Below are positions 6,943 to 13,512 of a stretch of DNA of 21,024 nt, piece by piece; the stretch's first letter is position 1, and the number at the start of each line of letters is the position of its first letter. The stretch is from contig JAMBLK010000242.1 in NCBI GenBank assembly GCA_023336855.1, forward strand, positions 1 through 21,024, given 5' to 3'. The position numbers and the translations under genes are program-made. The DNA is from Actinomycetes bacterium. Its GTDB lineage: Bacteria > Actinomycetota > Acidimicrobiia > Spongiisociales > UBA5794. The notes beneath the pieces are model-generated. The model made no database searches. It worked only from the letters and a program-made list of their open reading frames with translations, and had not been told where the DNA came from.

Positions 6943-8256
6943 ATGGGTGAACGGCACCTCTTCGGTACCGATGGCGTTCGTGGCCTCGCCAACGAGGTCC
7001 TCACTCCGACGATGGCGTTCGACCTCGCTCGCGCCGCAGGCGAGAACCGCGAAGGACACGTAATCGTCGGTCGCGATACCCGTCGATCCGGCCCGATGCT
7101 GGCCGCCGCTCTCATGGCCGGGTTCAACTCGGTTGGGATCGACACCGTCGACCTCGGCATCATCCCCGTCGGTGCCGTCTCACGACTCGTTCGCGACACC
7201 AATGCCCTGTTCGGGGTCATGGTCAGCGCCTCGCACAATCCGGCTCCCGACAACGGGATCAAGTTCTTCAGCGCGAACGGCACCAAACTCGCCGACAGCG
7301 ATGAAGCCGCTATCGAAGCCCGCTTCTTCGAAGGCGAACCGTGGCTCCGTGGCATCGGTCCGAAGATCGGCATCCAGACCGTTATGGGCGATGCGATCGA
7401 GCGCTACGTCGAGACGATCTCGCGTCCTGTCGAGTACTCGATGCGCGGGATGGAGTTCGTTGCCGACGCTGCGAACGGTGCTGCTTTCCTCGCTGCGCCT
7501 GCGCTGTTCGAGAGAGTCGGAGCGACCGTCGAGTTCATCAATGTCGATCCGGACGGTATGAACATCAACGATGGATGTGGGGCAACTCACCCCGAGCGGG
7601 TGGCTCGCGATGCGAACGGTCGCGTCGGTCTGTCGTTCGATGGGGATGCCGATCGGTTGATCGCCGTCGACGAAGACGGTGTTGTCGCCGACGGTGATGT
7701 GATCATGGCGATCTTCGCTCAGTGGATGAAGGAACGCGGTCGACTCAAGAACGACACCGTCGTTGCGACGGTGATGTCGAATCTCGGTTTCCGCAAGGCG
7801 ATGGACCACCTCGACATCAACGTCATAGAGACCTCGGTGGGAGATCGGTACGTTCTCGAGGCGATGCGGACATCGCGGGCGGTCGTCGGTGGTGAACAGT
7901 CCGGCCACGTCCTTCTCGAGGATCGGGCCACGGGCGACGGGCTTCGTACGGCGCTCCGACTGATGGAGGTCATGGCGTCCACGGGGAAGGAACTGCGCGA
8001 GTTGCGGACCGTGATGAGCGCCTACCCGCAGGTACTGACCAACGTCATCGTTACGGATAAGGCATTCGAAGGAAACGGGACCGTCGTCGCAGCTATCGCC
8101 ACGGGCGAGCGGCTCCTTGGCACCCGCGGACGCCTTCTCGTCCGTCCGTCCGGCACAGAGCCCCTCATCAGGGTCATGGTTGAAGCCCCAACCGAGAGCG
8201 AGGCCGAAGAAGTGGCCGCGGCGGTGGCGAAGACGGTCGAAGCGGAACTGGCGTAG
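6943..8256 (+). CDS. glmM: Phosphoglucosamine mutase
   Basis: GlmM interconverts glucosamine-6-phosphate and glucosamine-1-phosphate on the way to UDP-GlcNAc, the peptidoglycan precursor. I start it at the ATG at 6943 (MGERHLFGTDGVRGLAN, 437 residues) because family members begin right before this motif and GGGG lies about 8 nt upstream; an in-frame ATG at 6928 would add five residues. The phosphoserine loop SASHNP is at 95-100 (Ser97 the likely phosphorylated residue). The metal loop DGDADR is at 233-238, the sugar-binding GGEQSGH at 316-322 and the phosphate-binding RPSGTEPLIRV at 401-411. All four active-site loops are intact. It stands upstream of glmS, which makes its substrate. Confidence 0.96.
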   Translation: MGERHLFGTDGVRGLANEVLTPTMAFDLARAAGENREGHVIVGRDTRRSGPMLAAALMAGFNSVGIDTVDLGIIPVGAVSRLVRDTNALFGVMVSASHNPAPDNGIKFFSANGTKLADSDEAAIEARFFEGEPWLRGIGPKIGIQTVMGDAIERYVETISRPVEYSMRGMEFVADAANGAAFLAAPALFERVGATVEFINVDPDGMNINDGCGATHPERVARDANGRVGLSFDGDADRLIAVDEDGVVADGDVIMAIFAQWMKERGRLKNDTVVATVMSNLGFRKAMDHLDINVIETSVGDRYVLEAMRTSRAVVGGEQSGHVLLEDRATGDGLRTALRLMEVMASTGKELRELRTVMSAYPQVLTNVIVTDKAFEGNGTVVAAIATGERLLGTRGRLLVRPSGTEPLIRVMVEAPTESEAEEVAAAVAKTVEAELA

Positions 8257-8272
8257 CCCGCAGTCGGGCCTT

Positions 8273-8304
8273 GGTACTGGTCTACTGATCTACTGGGCTA
8301 CTCT
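8273..8304. repeat. Tandem 8-bp word array (TACTG core, x4)
   Basis: Octamers read GGTACTGG, TCTACTGA, TCTACTGG, GCTACTCT. The array begins 17 nt after the glmM stop and lies upstream of the glmS ribozyme. The same words appear in the array before groES. Confidence 0.75.
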
Positions 8305-8340
8305 TCGAGGCACAACTGAACACCGACCGGAGACCAACCC

Positions 8341-8475
8341 AAGCGCCTGCCCTCGCGAATCGCGAGGTGACGAGGAAGAGGGACTATCGAACAGTCGGCG
8401 GGTGCCCTCTCGGCCGCTCACGGTCGTTACGGGATTGGGCAAAACCCGGGAGCGATCTCGGGGACAAATCCATTC
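8341..8475 (+). ncRNA. glmS ribozyme: glmS self-cleaving ribozyme / glucosamine-6-phosphate riboswitch
   Basis: The leader of glmS contains the conserved blocks of this ribozyme in order: AGCGCC (8342-8347), TGACGAGGA (8368-8376), TATCGA (8385-8390), and TCGGCGG followed by TGCC (8395-8406). The predicted cleavage is between A8342 and G8343. Pairings I can draw are P1 8351-8357 with 8361-8367 (perfect 7 bp), P2 AGAGGG 8377-8382 with CCCTCT 8405-8410, the pseudoknot CGCC 8344-8347 with GGCG 8397-8400, P3 8411-8416 with 8421-8426, P3.1 GGATT 8432-8436 with AATCC 8467-8471, and P4 8445-8451 with 8456-8462 closed by a GCGA loop. In known members glucosamine-6-phosphate is the cofactor for cleavage, and cleavage lowers glmS mRNA. 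It lies about 60 nt upstream of the glmS start, which fits this role exactly. Confidence 0.9.
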
Positions 8476-8536
8476 CGAGTGAGGCGAGACGCAGTCTCGC
8501 AGCGCCCTCCGGTCCAACCTCAAGGAGACCGCGCGC

Positions 8537-10360
8537 GTGTGTGGAATCATGGGCTACGCCGGCCCGCAAGAAGCTGCCCCAATCATCATGGACGGGTTGA
8601 AGCGTCTCGAGTATCGGGGCTACGACTCGGCAGGGATAGCGATCGGCAATGGGACCATCAAGGTCACCAAGGCAGAAGGCAAGATCGTCAATCTCGAAGC
8701 GCTGTTGGAGGGGGAGCCCTCGAATGGGAAAATCGGTATTGGTCACACCCGGTGGGCCACCCATGGTCCGCCCTCCGATGCGAACGCTCATCCCCATGCG
8801 GACCCGTCGGGGGAGTTCGTCGTGGTGCACAACGGAATCATCGAGAATTTCCAGGCCATCAGAGATGAACTGGCGGCGCATGGATCCGAATTCGCGTCCG
8901 ATACCGACACGGAATTGCTCGCGCATCTCGTGGCACGCGAATACGACGGCGATCTCGCCGATGCGGTTCGCAGAACCGTAGCGCTTTCCGAGGGGGCCTA
9001 TGCGATGGTCGTGATGTCGACGCGGGAGCCAGAGAAGATCGTCGCCGTACGCAAGATCAGCCCACTGGTGATCGGTCTCGGCGATGGAGAGACTTTCCTC
9101 GCCTCTGACATACCGGCGGTTCTCCATCACACCCGGGACTTCCTGATCATCGAGGATGACGAGATGGTCATCGTCACCGCCGAGGGAGCGTCGGTGGAGA
9201 CGATTGCCGGAGACCCGATCGATCGTGCCGTCACCCACATCGATTGGGATGCAGAGCAGGCGGAGAAGGGTGGCTACGAGCACTTCATGCTGAAGGAGAT
9301 CTACGAGCAGCCCGATGTGATCACAGAGACTCTGGGCGGTCGCATCAGCGAGGAGGGCACCGTCTGGCTTGAGGACATCGAGTTCGATGACGCGTACATC
9401 GCCGGCCTTGATCGAGTGTGGATCACTGCATGCGGAACGGCGTACCACGCCGGTCTCATCGGACAGGAGATCTTCCGGCGTGTGCTGCGGATTCCGGCGA
9501 ACGTCGAGTACGCCCACGAACTTCGATACGCCGACCCCATCATCGGTCCGAGCGAGCTCCTGATCGCGATCTCCCAGTCCGGTGAGACAGCCGACACACT
9601 CGCCGCTGCGAGGATCGCTCCCGAGCACGGCTCGCGCATGCTCGCCATCACCAACGTGGTTGGTTCCACACTGTCACGCTACGCGGACGACATTCTCTAT
9701 ACCCGGGCCGGCCCGGAGATCTCGGTCGCTTCGACCAAGGCATACATGGCGATGCTCATCGCCCAGTACCTGCTGGCACTTCGTCTCGGGGCAGCCAGGG
9801 GGACCGTTGATCGGGCACGTGCTCAGGCCGTCGCCCACGGACTCCACCTCATGCCGGCTGCTATCGAGGAGGTTCTGAGACGTGAGGATCAAGCCGTGGT
9901 AGCAGCCGAGCGGATCGTCGACGCGGAGGATGTGTACTTCATCGGTCGCGGCCTCGACTATGCGATCGCCATGGAAGGCTCTCTCAAGCTGAAGGAGATC
10001 TCCTATCTGCACTCGGAGGCGATGCCGGCAGGCGAACTCAAGCACGGGACCCTCGCCCTCATCACCGAGGGCGTGCCGGTCGTAGCGATCATCACCCAGC
10101 GTGCGGTGTACAGCAAGACGATCTCTGCGATCCAGGAAGTCAAAGCCCGGGGCGGCAAGGTGATCGCAGTCGCCTACGACACGGACACCGAGATCGAACG
10201 ACACGCGGACATGGTGCTTCGGATTCCCGAGATGAATGATCTGCTTGCACCGGTCGCGGCCGTGGTACCGCTGCAGTTGCTTGCATATCACGTGGCCCGT
10301 CTCCGGGGGCACGACATCGATCAGCCGCGTAATCTTGCGAAGTCGGTCACCGTCGAGTAG
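8537..10360 (+). CDS. glmS: Glutamine-fructose-6-phosphate aminotransferase (isomerizing)
   Basis: GlmS makes glucosamine-6-phosphate from fructose-6-phosphate and glutamine, the entry step to UDP-GlcNAc. It is 607 residues, standard length. The start is the GTG at 8537 with AAGGAGA 8 nt upstream; it places the N-terminal nucleophile Cys2 directly after the removed Met (CGIMGY). The glutaminase domain shows HTRWATHG (70-77) and HNGIIEN (98-104). Two SIS sugar-isomerase domains follow, with ACGTAYHAG (298-306), SQSGET (346-351) and GRGLDYAIAMEGSLKLKEISY in the second. The C-terminus NLAKSVTVE is the invariant tail. Expression is very probably controlled by the ribozyme in its leader. acpS follows 42 nt downstream. 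Confidence 0.97.
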   Translation: MCGIMGYAGPQEAAPIIMDGLKRLEYRGYDSAGIAIGNGTIKVTKAEGKIVNLEALLEGEPSNGKIGIGHTRWATHGPPSDANAHPHADPSGEFVVVHNGIIENFQAIRDELAAHGSEFASDTDTELLAHLVAREYDGDLADAVRRTVALSEGAYAMVVMSTREPEKIVAVRKISPLVIGLGDGETFLASDIPAVLHHTRDFLIIEDDEMVIVTAEGASVETIAGDPIDRAVTHIDWDAEQAEKGGYEHFMLKEIYEQPDVITETLGGRISEEGTVWLEDIEFDDAYIAGLDRVWITACGTAYHAGLIGQEIFRRVLRIPANVEYAHELRYADPIIGPSELLIAISQSGETADTLAAARIAPEHGSRMLAITNVVGSTLSRYADDILYTRAGPEISVASTKAYMAMLIAQYLLALRLGAARGTVDRARAQAVAHGLHLMPAAIEEVLRREDQAVVAAERIVDAEDVYFIGRGLDYAIAMEGSLKLKEISYLHSEAMPAGELKHGTLALITEGVPVVAIITQRAVYSKTISAIQEVKARGGKVIAVAYDTDTEIERHADMVLRIPEMNDLLAPVAAVVPLQLLAYHVARLRGHDIDQPRNLAKSVTVE

Positions 10361-10402
10361 ATCTGGTCCGGCGGCGGATCAGTCGAGGCAGGGAGCACGT
10401 TC

Positions 10403-10783
10403 ATGGAGATCAAGGGACTCGGGGTGGATCTCGTTGAGATCGACCGCGTACGATCTCTCCTCGATCGCAACAGCGAGGCCTTCCGTCGACGCTGCTTCAC
10501 CGATCACGAGTGGGAGTACGCCTCCCGATTCCGAGATCCCTCCGCGCGTCTGGCTGCTCGATTCGCGGGCAAGGAAGCGGTCATGAAGAGCCTCGGTACG
10601 GGGTGGCGGCATCTGCGGTGGGCCGACATCGAGATCACAGGGGGAGGCCGCCCGCGCGCGGTCCTGACCGGTCGGGCGGCCGAGCGGGCGGAGATGCTCG
10701 GCGTCACCGAGGTCCTCGTCACGATCACACACACCCGCGACCAGGCCGTGGTGATGGCGATCGCCACGGGCAACCACCCCTGA
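10403..10783 (+). CDS. acpS: Holo-[acyl-carrier-protein] synthase
   Basis: AcpS transfers 4'-phosphopantetheine from CoA to the serine of acyl carrier protein, activating fatty acid synthesis. The 126-residue length is typical. The two magnesium-binding motifs are GVDLVEIDR with Asp9 and RFAGKEAVMKSLG with Glu58; both acidic ligands are present. ITHTRDQAVVMAIA near the end matches the family's C-terminal SxTH-type strand. GGCAGGGAG sits about 8 nt before the ATG at 10403. It probably shares the glmS transcript. It ends at 10783, four bases before the first palindromic repeat, which may serve as its terminator. Confidence 0.93.
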   Translation: MEIKGLGVDLVEIDRVRSLLDRNSEAFRRRCFTDHEWEYASRFRDPSARLAARFAGKEAVMKSLGTGWRHLRWADIEITGGGRPRAVLTGRAAERAEMLGVTEVLVTITHTRDQAVVMAIATGNHP

Positions 10784-10787
10784 GCCG

Positions 10788-10840
10788 CCATCGTTTGTGC
10801 CTACGTTCACAACAGATGTGAGTTGTCACACAAACGATGG
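10788..10840 (+). repeat. Palindromic repeat, copy 1
   Basis: Perfect 12-bp arms CCATCGTTTGTG (10788-10799) and CACAAACGATGG (10829-10840) enclose the family core TACGTTCACAAC (10802-10813) and GATGTG. It is the most symmetrical of four copies around the DUF559 gene. It lies directly after acpS and before the convergent DUF559 end, so it may also stop transcription. Confidence 0.9.
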
Positions 10841-10860
10841 AGCCGCGAGGTGTCCCAGTC

Positions 10861-10905
10861 ATCGTGTGTGCTTACGTTCACAACTGCTGTGGTTTCACAC
10901 ACGAT
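10861..10905 (+). repeat. Palindromic repeat, copy 2
   Basis: Perfect 10-bp arms ATCGTGTGTG (10861-10870) and CACACACGAT (10896-10905) enclose the same core TACGTTCACAAC (10873-10884) and GCTGTG. Its right arm contains most of the stop codon and the last codons of the DUF559 gene, so element and gene physically overlap. It has the same orientation as copy 1, offset by 73 bp. Confidence 0.9.
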
Positions 10906-11830
10906 CGATTTCTCCTGCGGATTGGGCTCCTGCCCGTAGGATGATTCGGAGAACCTCGGTTGGATCGTCATTGAGCATCCGGTATGTGAATCGCAGCACC
11001 CGGTAGCCGTGAGCGACAGCCAGATTGTCCCTGCGACGATCATTCTCGAAGTCCGCACGCTTGGTGTGGTATGTGCGGCCGTCGGCTTCGATGATGAGGG
11101 TCCACGGGTCGATGCAGGCATCGATCCTGTGCGGTAGTTCCTGCCACCACGAGAGCCTCGCCTGCAATTGGGGCTGCGGGACTCTCGGATCGTCCAGAAC
11201 GCGGAGCAGTAGCCCCTCGAGATCGCTCTCCGAGGGCACGTACGCGTCGGTGATTTCTCCGATGGCTTCCCGGAATGCGACCGTCCCTGCGAGGCGACAT
11301 CCGCTGTACCGGCTGAGCACGGAGCGAAGTTCGTCGGCATTCACCTTGCTGCGCACAAGACAGTCATCAATCGTTCGCTCCAGTTGCGACGCCGGGAGAC
11401 GGGACGCGAGATCGAAGAGCGTGGTCGGCACGTCGAACGTGGGTATGCGGTTGATGAGCACGAGCTTGAGCGACGTGAAGTCCGTCCTGCGTCGTACGAC
11501 TGCCAGCCTGCTCGGGGCGTTCCCGCTGGCAGGGACTGTGATCTCGGGCCTCCCTTTGCGACAGTTGGCCATGCCGTGAAGGACGCCTGATGTGATTCCA
11601 GAGGCGCGAGCTCTGTTCTTGGTAAGGACGGCGGCCATCACCTGTCTTTGCCAGGTCGGTGGCGATGAGTCGAGCGCGTAGACGGCGTAGTCGAGGTCGA
11701 TCCAGGCGCCGGTGGACCGCCGGTACTCGATCTGGCGACGAGTGGCGCCCGCGGCGACGGCTTGCCGGTTGCTGAAGACGCCGTGCTGGCGACTCGCGAC
11801 TACGGCGAGGAGGCGATCGATGTCGGACAC
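10895..11830 (-). CDS. AbiEi-like N-terminal domain plus DUF559 (VSR-like) endonuclease protein
   Basis: The 311-residue protein starts at a GTG at 11830 (SDIDRLLAVVASRQHGVFSNRQ); a GTG 10 codons further up is an alternative. Residues about 3-50 look like the winged-helix N-terminal domain of AbiEi-type antitoxin/regulator proteins (GVFSNRQAVAAGATRRQI). A middle region follows with LHGMANC, IPTFDVPTTLFDLASRLP and an Arg-rich strand. The C-terminal part is a DUF559 nuclease domain of the PD-(D/E)xK/VSR type: HRIDACID, LIIEADGRTYH, DRRRDNLAVAHGYRVLRFTY, with candidate catalytic Asp, Glu and Asp/Arg present. Families of this architecture are widespread in actinobacteria and often multicopy; their function is not settled. 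Its last codons and stop come from palindromic repeat copy 2, and two further copies lie just upstream. It is the only antisense gene between two forward operons, which suggests an inserted cassette. Confidence 0.8.
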   Translation of the reverse strand: MSDIDRLLAVVASRQHGVFSNRQAVAAGATRRQIEYRRSTGAWIDLDYAVYALDSSPPTWQRQVMAAVLTKNRARASGITSGVLHGMANCRKGRPEITVPASGNAPSRLAVVRRRTDFTSLKLVLINRIPTFDVPTTLFDLASRLPASQLERTIDDCLVRSKVNADELRSVLSRYSGCRLAGTVAFREAIGEITDAYVPSESDLEGLLLRVLDDPRVPQPQLQARLSWWQELPHRIDACIDPWTLIIEADGRTYHTKRADFENDRRRDNLAVAHGYRVLRFTYRMLNDDPTEVLRIILRAGAQSAGEIDRV

Positions 11831-11886
11831 GGCTACAACGTGCCACACAACGGGGCCCGTTGGAAGGGGTCCGATCGTCGGTGGCG

Positions 11887-11936
11887 ATCGTCTGTGTGGC
11901 GAGTCACAACAGTTGTGAACGTAAGCACAAACGACG
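11887..11936 (-). repeat. Palindromic repeat, copy 3
   Basis: In reverse orientation to copies 1 and 2, it carries GTTGTGAACGTA (11913-11924), the complement of the family core, next to a perfect inner palindrome CACAACAGTTGTG (11905-11917). Outer arms ATCGTCTGTG and CACAAACGAC pair with mismatches. It lies 57 bp upstream of the DUF559 start. Confidence 0.85.
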
Positions 11937-11957
11937 AGGGAAAGACCGAGCAAGCCA

Positions 11958-12006
11958 ATCGCTCGTGTGGAGAAGCACAGCTGTTGTGAACGTAGACACA
12001 AACGAC
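11958..12006 (-). repeat. Palindromic repeat, copy 4
   Basis: The reverse-oriented core GTTGTGAACGTA (11983-11994) is again present and followed by ACACAAACGAC. The left arm TCGCTCGTGTGG is the most degenerate. Its offset from copy 3 is 71 bp, close to the 73 bp between copies 1 and 2, so the two pairs are near mirror images. Confidence 0.8.
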
Positions 12007-12019
12007 GGGGGGTGGACGC

Positions 12020-12049
12020 GAAGCGACCGCTCCGAAGAGCGGCCGCTTC
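12020..12049. terminator. Strong hairpin, possible terminator
   Basis: Thirteen-base arms GAAGCGACCGCTC and GAGCGGCCGCTTC (one mismatch) close on a CGAA loop (TTCG on the other strand). There is no T-run on either side, so a role as intrinsic terminator is uncertain. It marks the outer edge of the repeat-bracketed DUF559 segment. Confidence 0.45.
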
Positions 12050-12380
12050 ATTGGCCGGACCCGTCCCGGGGAGGGGATCTCTGCAGAGTGCGGAGATAGG
12101 CGACGATGTTCTGCAGATGTGATCCGATGTCCGGGGGGATGTCACCTTTCGGTGATGTGTCCACTCCCACCGGGGGCACCGGATCGCTTACGGGCCGACC
12201 GGTTCTCGGTTGCGCTGTCCTGGCTGGTGTCGCTCATCTCCTGGCTCGTGGTCGAGGCATCTCGTCCTGCGACCGGATTTCATCCGCCTACTGAGCGTAC
12301 GGGTTCGTCCTGACCCTCCCTAGAGTCGAATGGCCCACTTCGTCAGATCGGGTGCGGAGCCGCGAGGTACCCACATTCGT
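12050..12380. other. Intergenic stretch with no convincing gene
   Basis: About 330 bases between the repeat cluster and the alr promoter. Short frames exist on both strands, but none has recognisable sequence, length or a ribosome binding site. A small hairpin (TCACC-TTTC-GGTGA, near 12147-12160) and distant GATCCG/CGGATC arms are visible; nothing ties them to a known RNA family. Confidence 0.5.
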
Positions 12381-12386
12381 TACCCT
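12381..12386 (+). promoter_or_regulatory. Candidate -10 hexamer of the alr operon
   Basis: TACCCT ends eight bases before the ATG at 12394, so transcription would start at 12393 or 12394. No Shine-Dalgarno sequence precedes this ATG, consistent with a leaderless or one-base-leader mRNA. The -35 is not recognisable. Confidence 0.4.
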
Positions 12387-12393
12387 GCACCCT

Positions 12394-13512
12394 ATGCGGC
12401 CTTCCTGGATCGAGATCGACCTCGACGCGATCGAGTCGAATGTGCGGGTCATCTGTGGCGCCATCTCGCCGACCGTCGTGTGCGCCGTCGTCAAGGCCGA
12501 CGGGTACGGCCACGGCGACGTGCCGGCAGCGCGGGCGGCACTCGCGGGGGGCGCGACCCATCTGGCCGTCGCGTTGGTCTCCGAAGGCGTGCGTCTTCGT
12601 GAAGCCGGGATCGAGGCGCCGACCCTCGTCCTGTCCGAGCCGCTGCCGGAGGAACTCGATGCGGTCGTCGGATGGTCGCTGACTCCGATCGTCTATCGAC
12701 GCCGCTTCGTTGAAGACGTCGCCGAGACCGCCGAACGTCTCGGACGGGCGCCGTACCCGGTCCACCTCAAGGTCGACACCGGCATGCACCGCGTCGGTGC
12801 GGCCCCGGTCGAGGCGATCGATCTCGCAAGACGGATCAACGCCGATGATCGCCTGATCCTCGAAGGGATCGCGACCCATCTCTCGGTCGCGGAGGAAGAC
12901 CCGGAGTTCACGGGTCGCCAGGTTCGCGCTCTCGTTCAATTCCGAGATCTCCTCCTGTCCGAAGGCATCGACGTTGAATACGTCCATGCGGCGAACACCG
13001 CAGGGGCATTGGACCACGCCGAGGCCCGATTCGATCTTGCTCGAATCGGACTCGGGATCTACGGACTCCGCCCGGCTCCTGAGACCGGTATCGGTCTCGA
13101 GCTCAGACCCGCGATGCGGGTCGTCTCGGCGGTCTCATTCGTCCAGCGGCTCCCGGCAGGCGCTCGCCCCTCCTACGGGCGTGCCCGCGCCCTCGTGCGG
13201 CCGTCGACCGTAGCGACCGTCCCTCTCGGCTACGCGGATGGCATCCCCCGGCGGCTCTCATCTCTCGGCGGGGAGGTCTTGATCCACGGGAAGAGACACC
13301 CATTTGCCGGTACGGTGACGATGGACCAGGTCATGATCGATGTTGGGGACGAGCCGGTCGAGGTGGGGGATGAAGTCGTGTTCATCGGGACGCAAGGAGA
13401 CGAGGAGGTAACGGCGACCGAATGGGCCGACCTGCTCTCCACCATCAACTACGAGATCGTCTGTCAATTCGGACCACGACTGCCCCGCCGGTACGTTCAC
13501 GGGGGATCCTGA
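12394..13512 (+). CDS. alr: Alanine racemase
   Basis: Alr is a PLP enzyme that makes D-alanine for peptidoglycan. The start at 12394 gives MRPSWIEIDLDAIESNV (372 residues), the family N-terminus; an open frame continues back to 12352 but adds unrelated residues. The PLP lysine is Lys34 in VVKADGYGHG, the family signature. Further landmarks are HLKVDTGMHRVG, HAANTAGAL, RIGLGIYGL, the catalytic Tyr in RPSYGRA, PLGYADGIPR and GTVTMDQVMIDVG. Nothing essential is missing. It heads a long run of overlapping genes, and its stop shares one base with the next start. Confidence 0.95.
   Translation: MRPSWIEIDLDAIESNVRVICGAISPTVVCAVVKADGYGHGDVPAARAALAGGATHLAVALVSEGVRLREAGIEAPTLVLSEPLPEELDAVVGWSLTPIVYRRRFVEDVAETAERLGRAPYPVHLKVDTGMHRVGAAPVEAIDLARRINADDRLILEGIATHLSVAEEDPEFTGRQVRALVQFRDLLLSEGIDVEYVHAANTAGALDHAEARFDLARIGLGIYGLRPAPETGIGLELRPAMRVVSAVSFVQRLPAGARPSYGRARALVRPSTVATVPLGYADGIPRRLSSLGGEVLIHGKRHPFAGTVTMDQVMIDVGDEPVEVGDEVVFIGTQGDEEVTATEWADLLSTINYEIVCQFGPRLPRRYVHGGS

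Noticed and set aside
8257..8340. Separate promoter for glmS in the word array (TTGGTA and TACTCT)
   Set aside because: The spacing is about 22 nt and the boxes are part of repeat words, so they may be coincidental.
8384..9628. Long open frame on the minus strand opposite glmS (414 codons)
   Set aside because: It is the mirror of a strongly coding high-GC gene, with no family resemblance and no start signals.
10788..12006. CRISPR array interpretation of the four repeats
   Set aside because: There are only two copies per side, the sides are in opposite orientation, the palindromes are imperfect, a gene lies between, and there are no cas genes.
11831..12145. N-terminal extension of the DUF559 frame to an ATG at 12145
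   Set aside because: The extension translates palindromic repeats 3 and 4 and the hairpin and has no family similarity; the homologous part begins at the GTG at 11830.
12050..12200. 6C-type small RNA on the minus strand
   Set aside because: C-runs are present, but I could not draw the two hairpins with six or more C in each loop.
12106..12294. 62-codon forward frame in the gap before alr
   Set aside because: There is no ribosome binding site, no similarity, and the composition is that of non-coding sequence.
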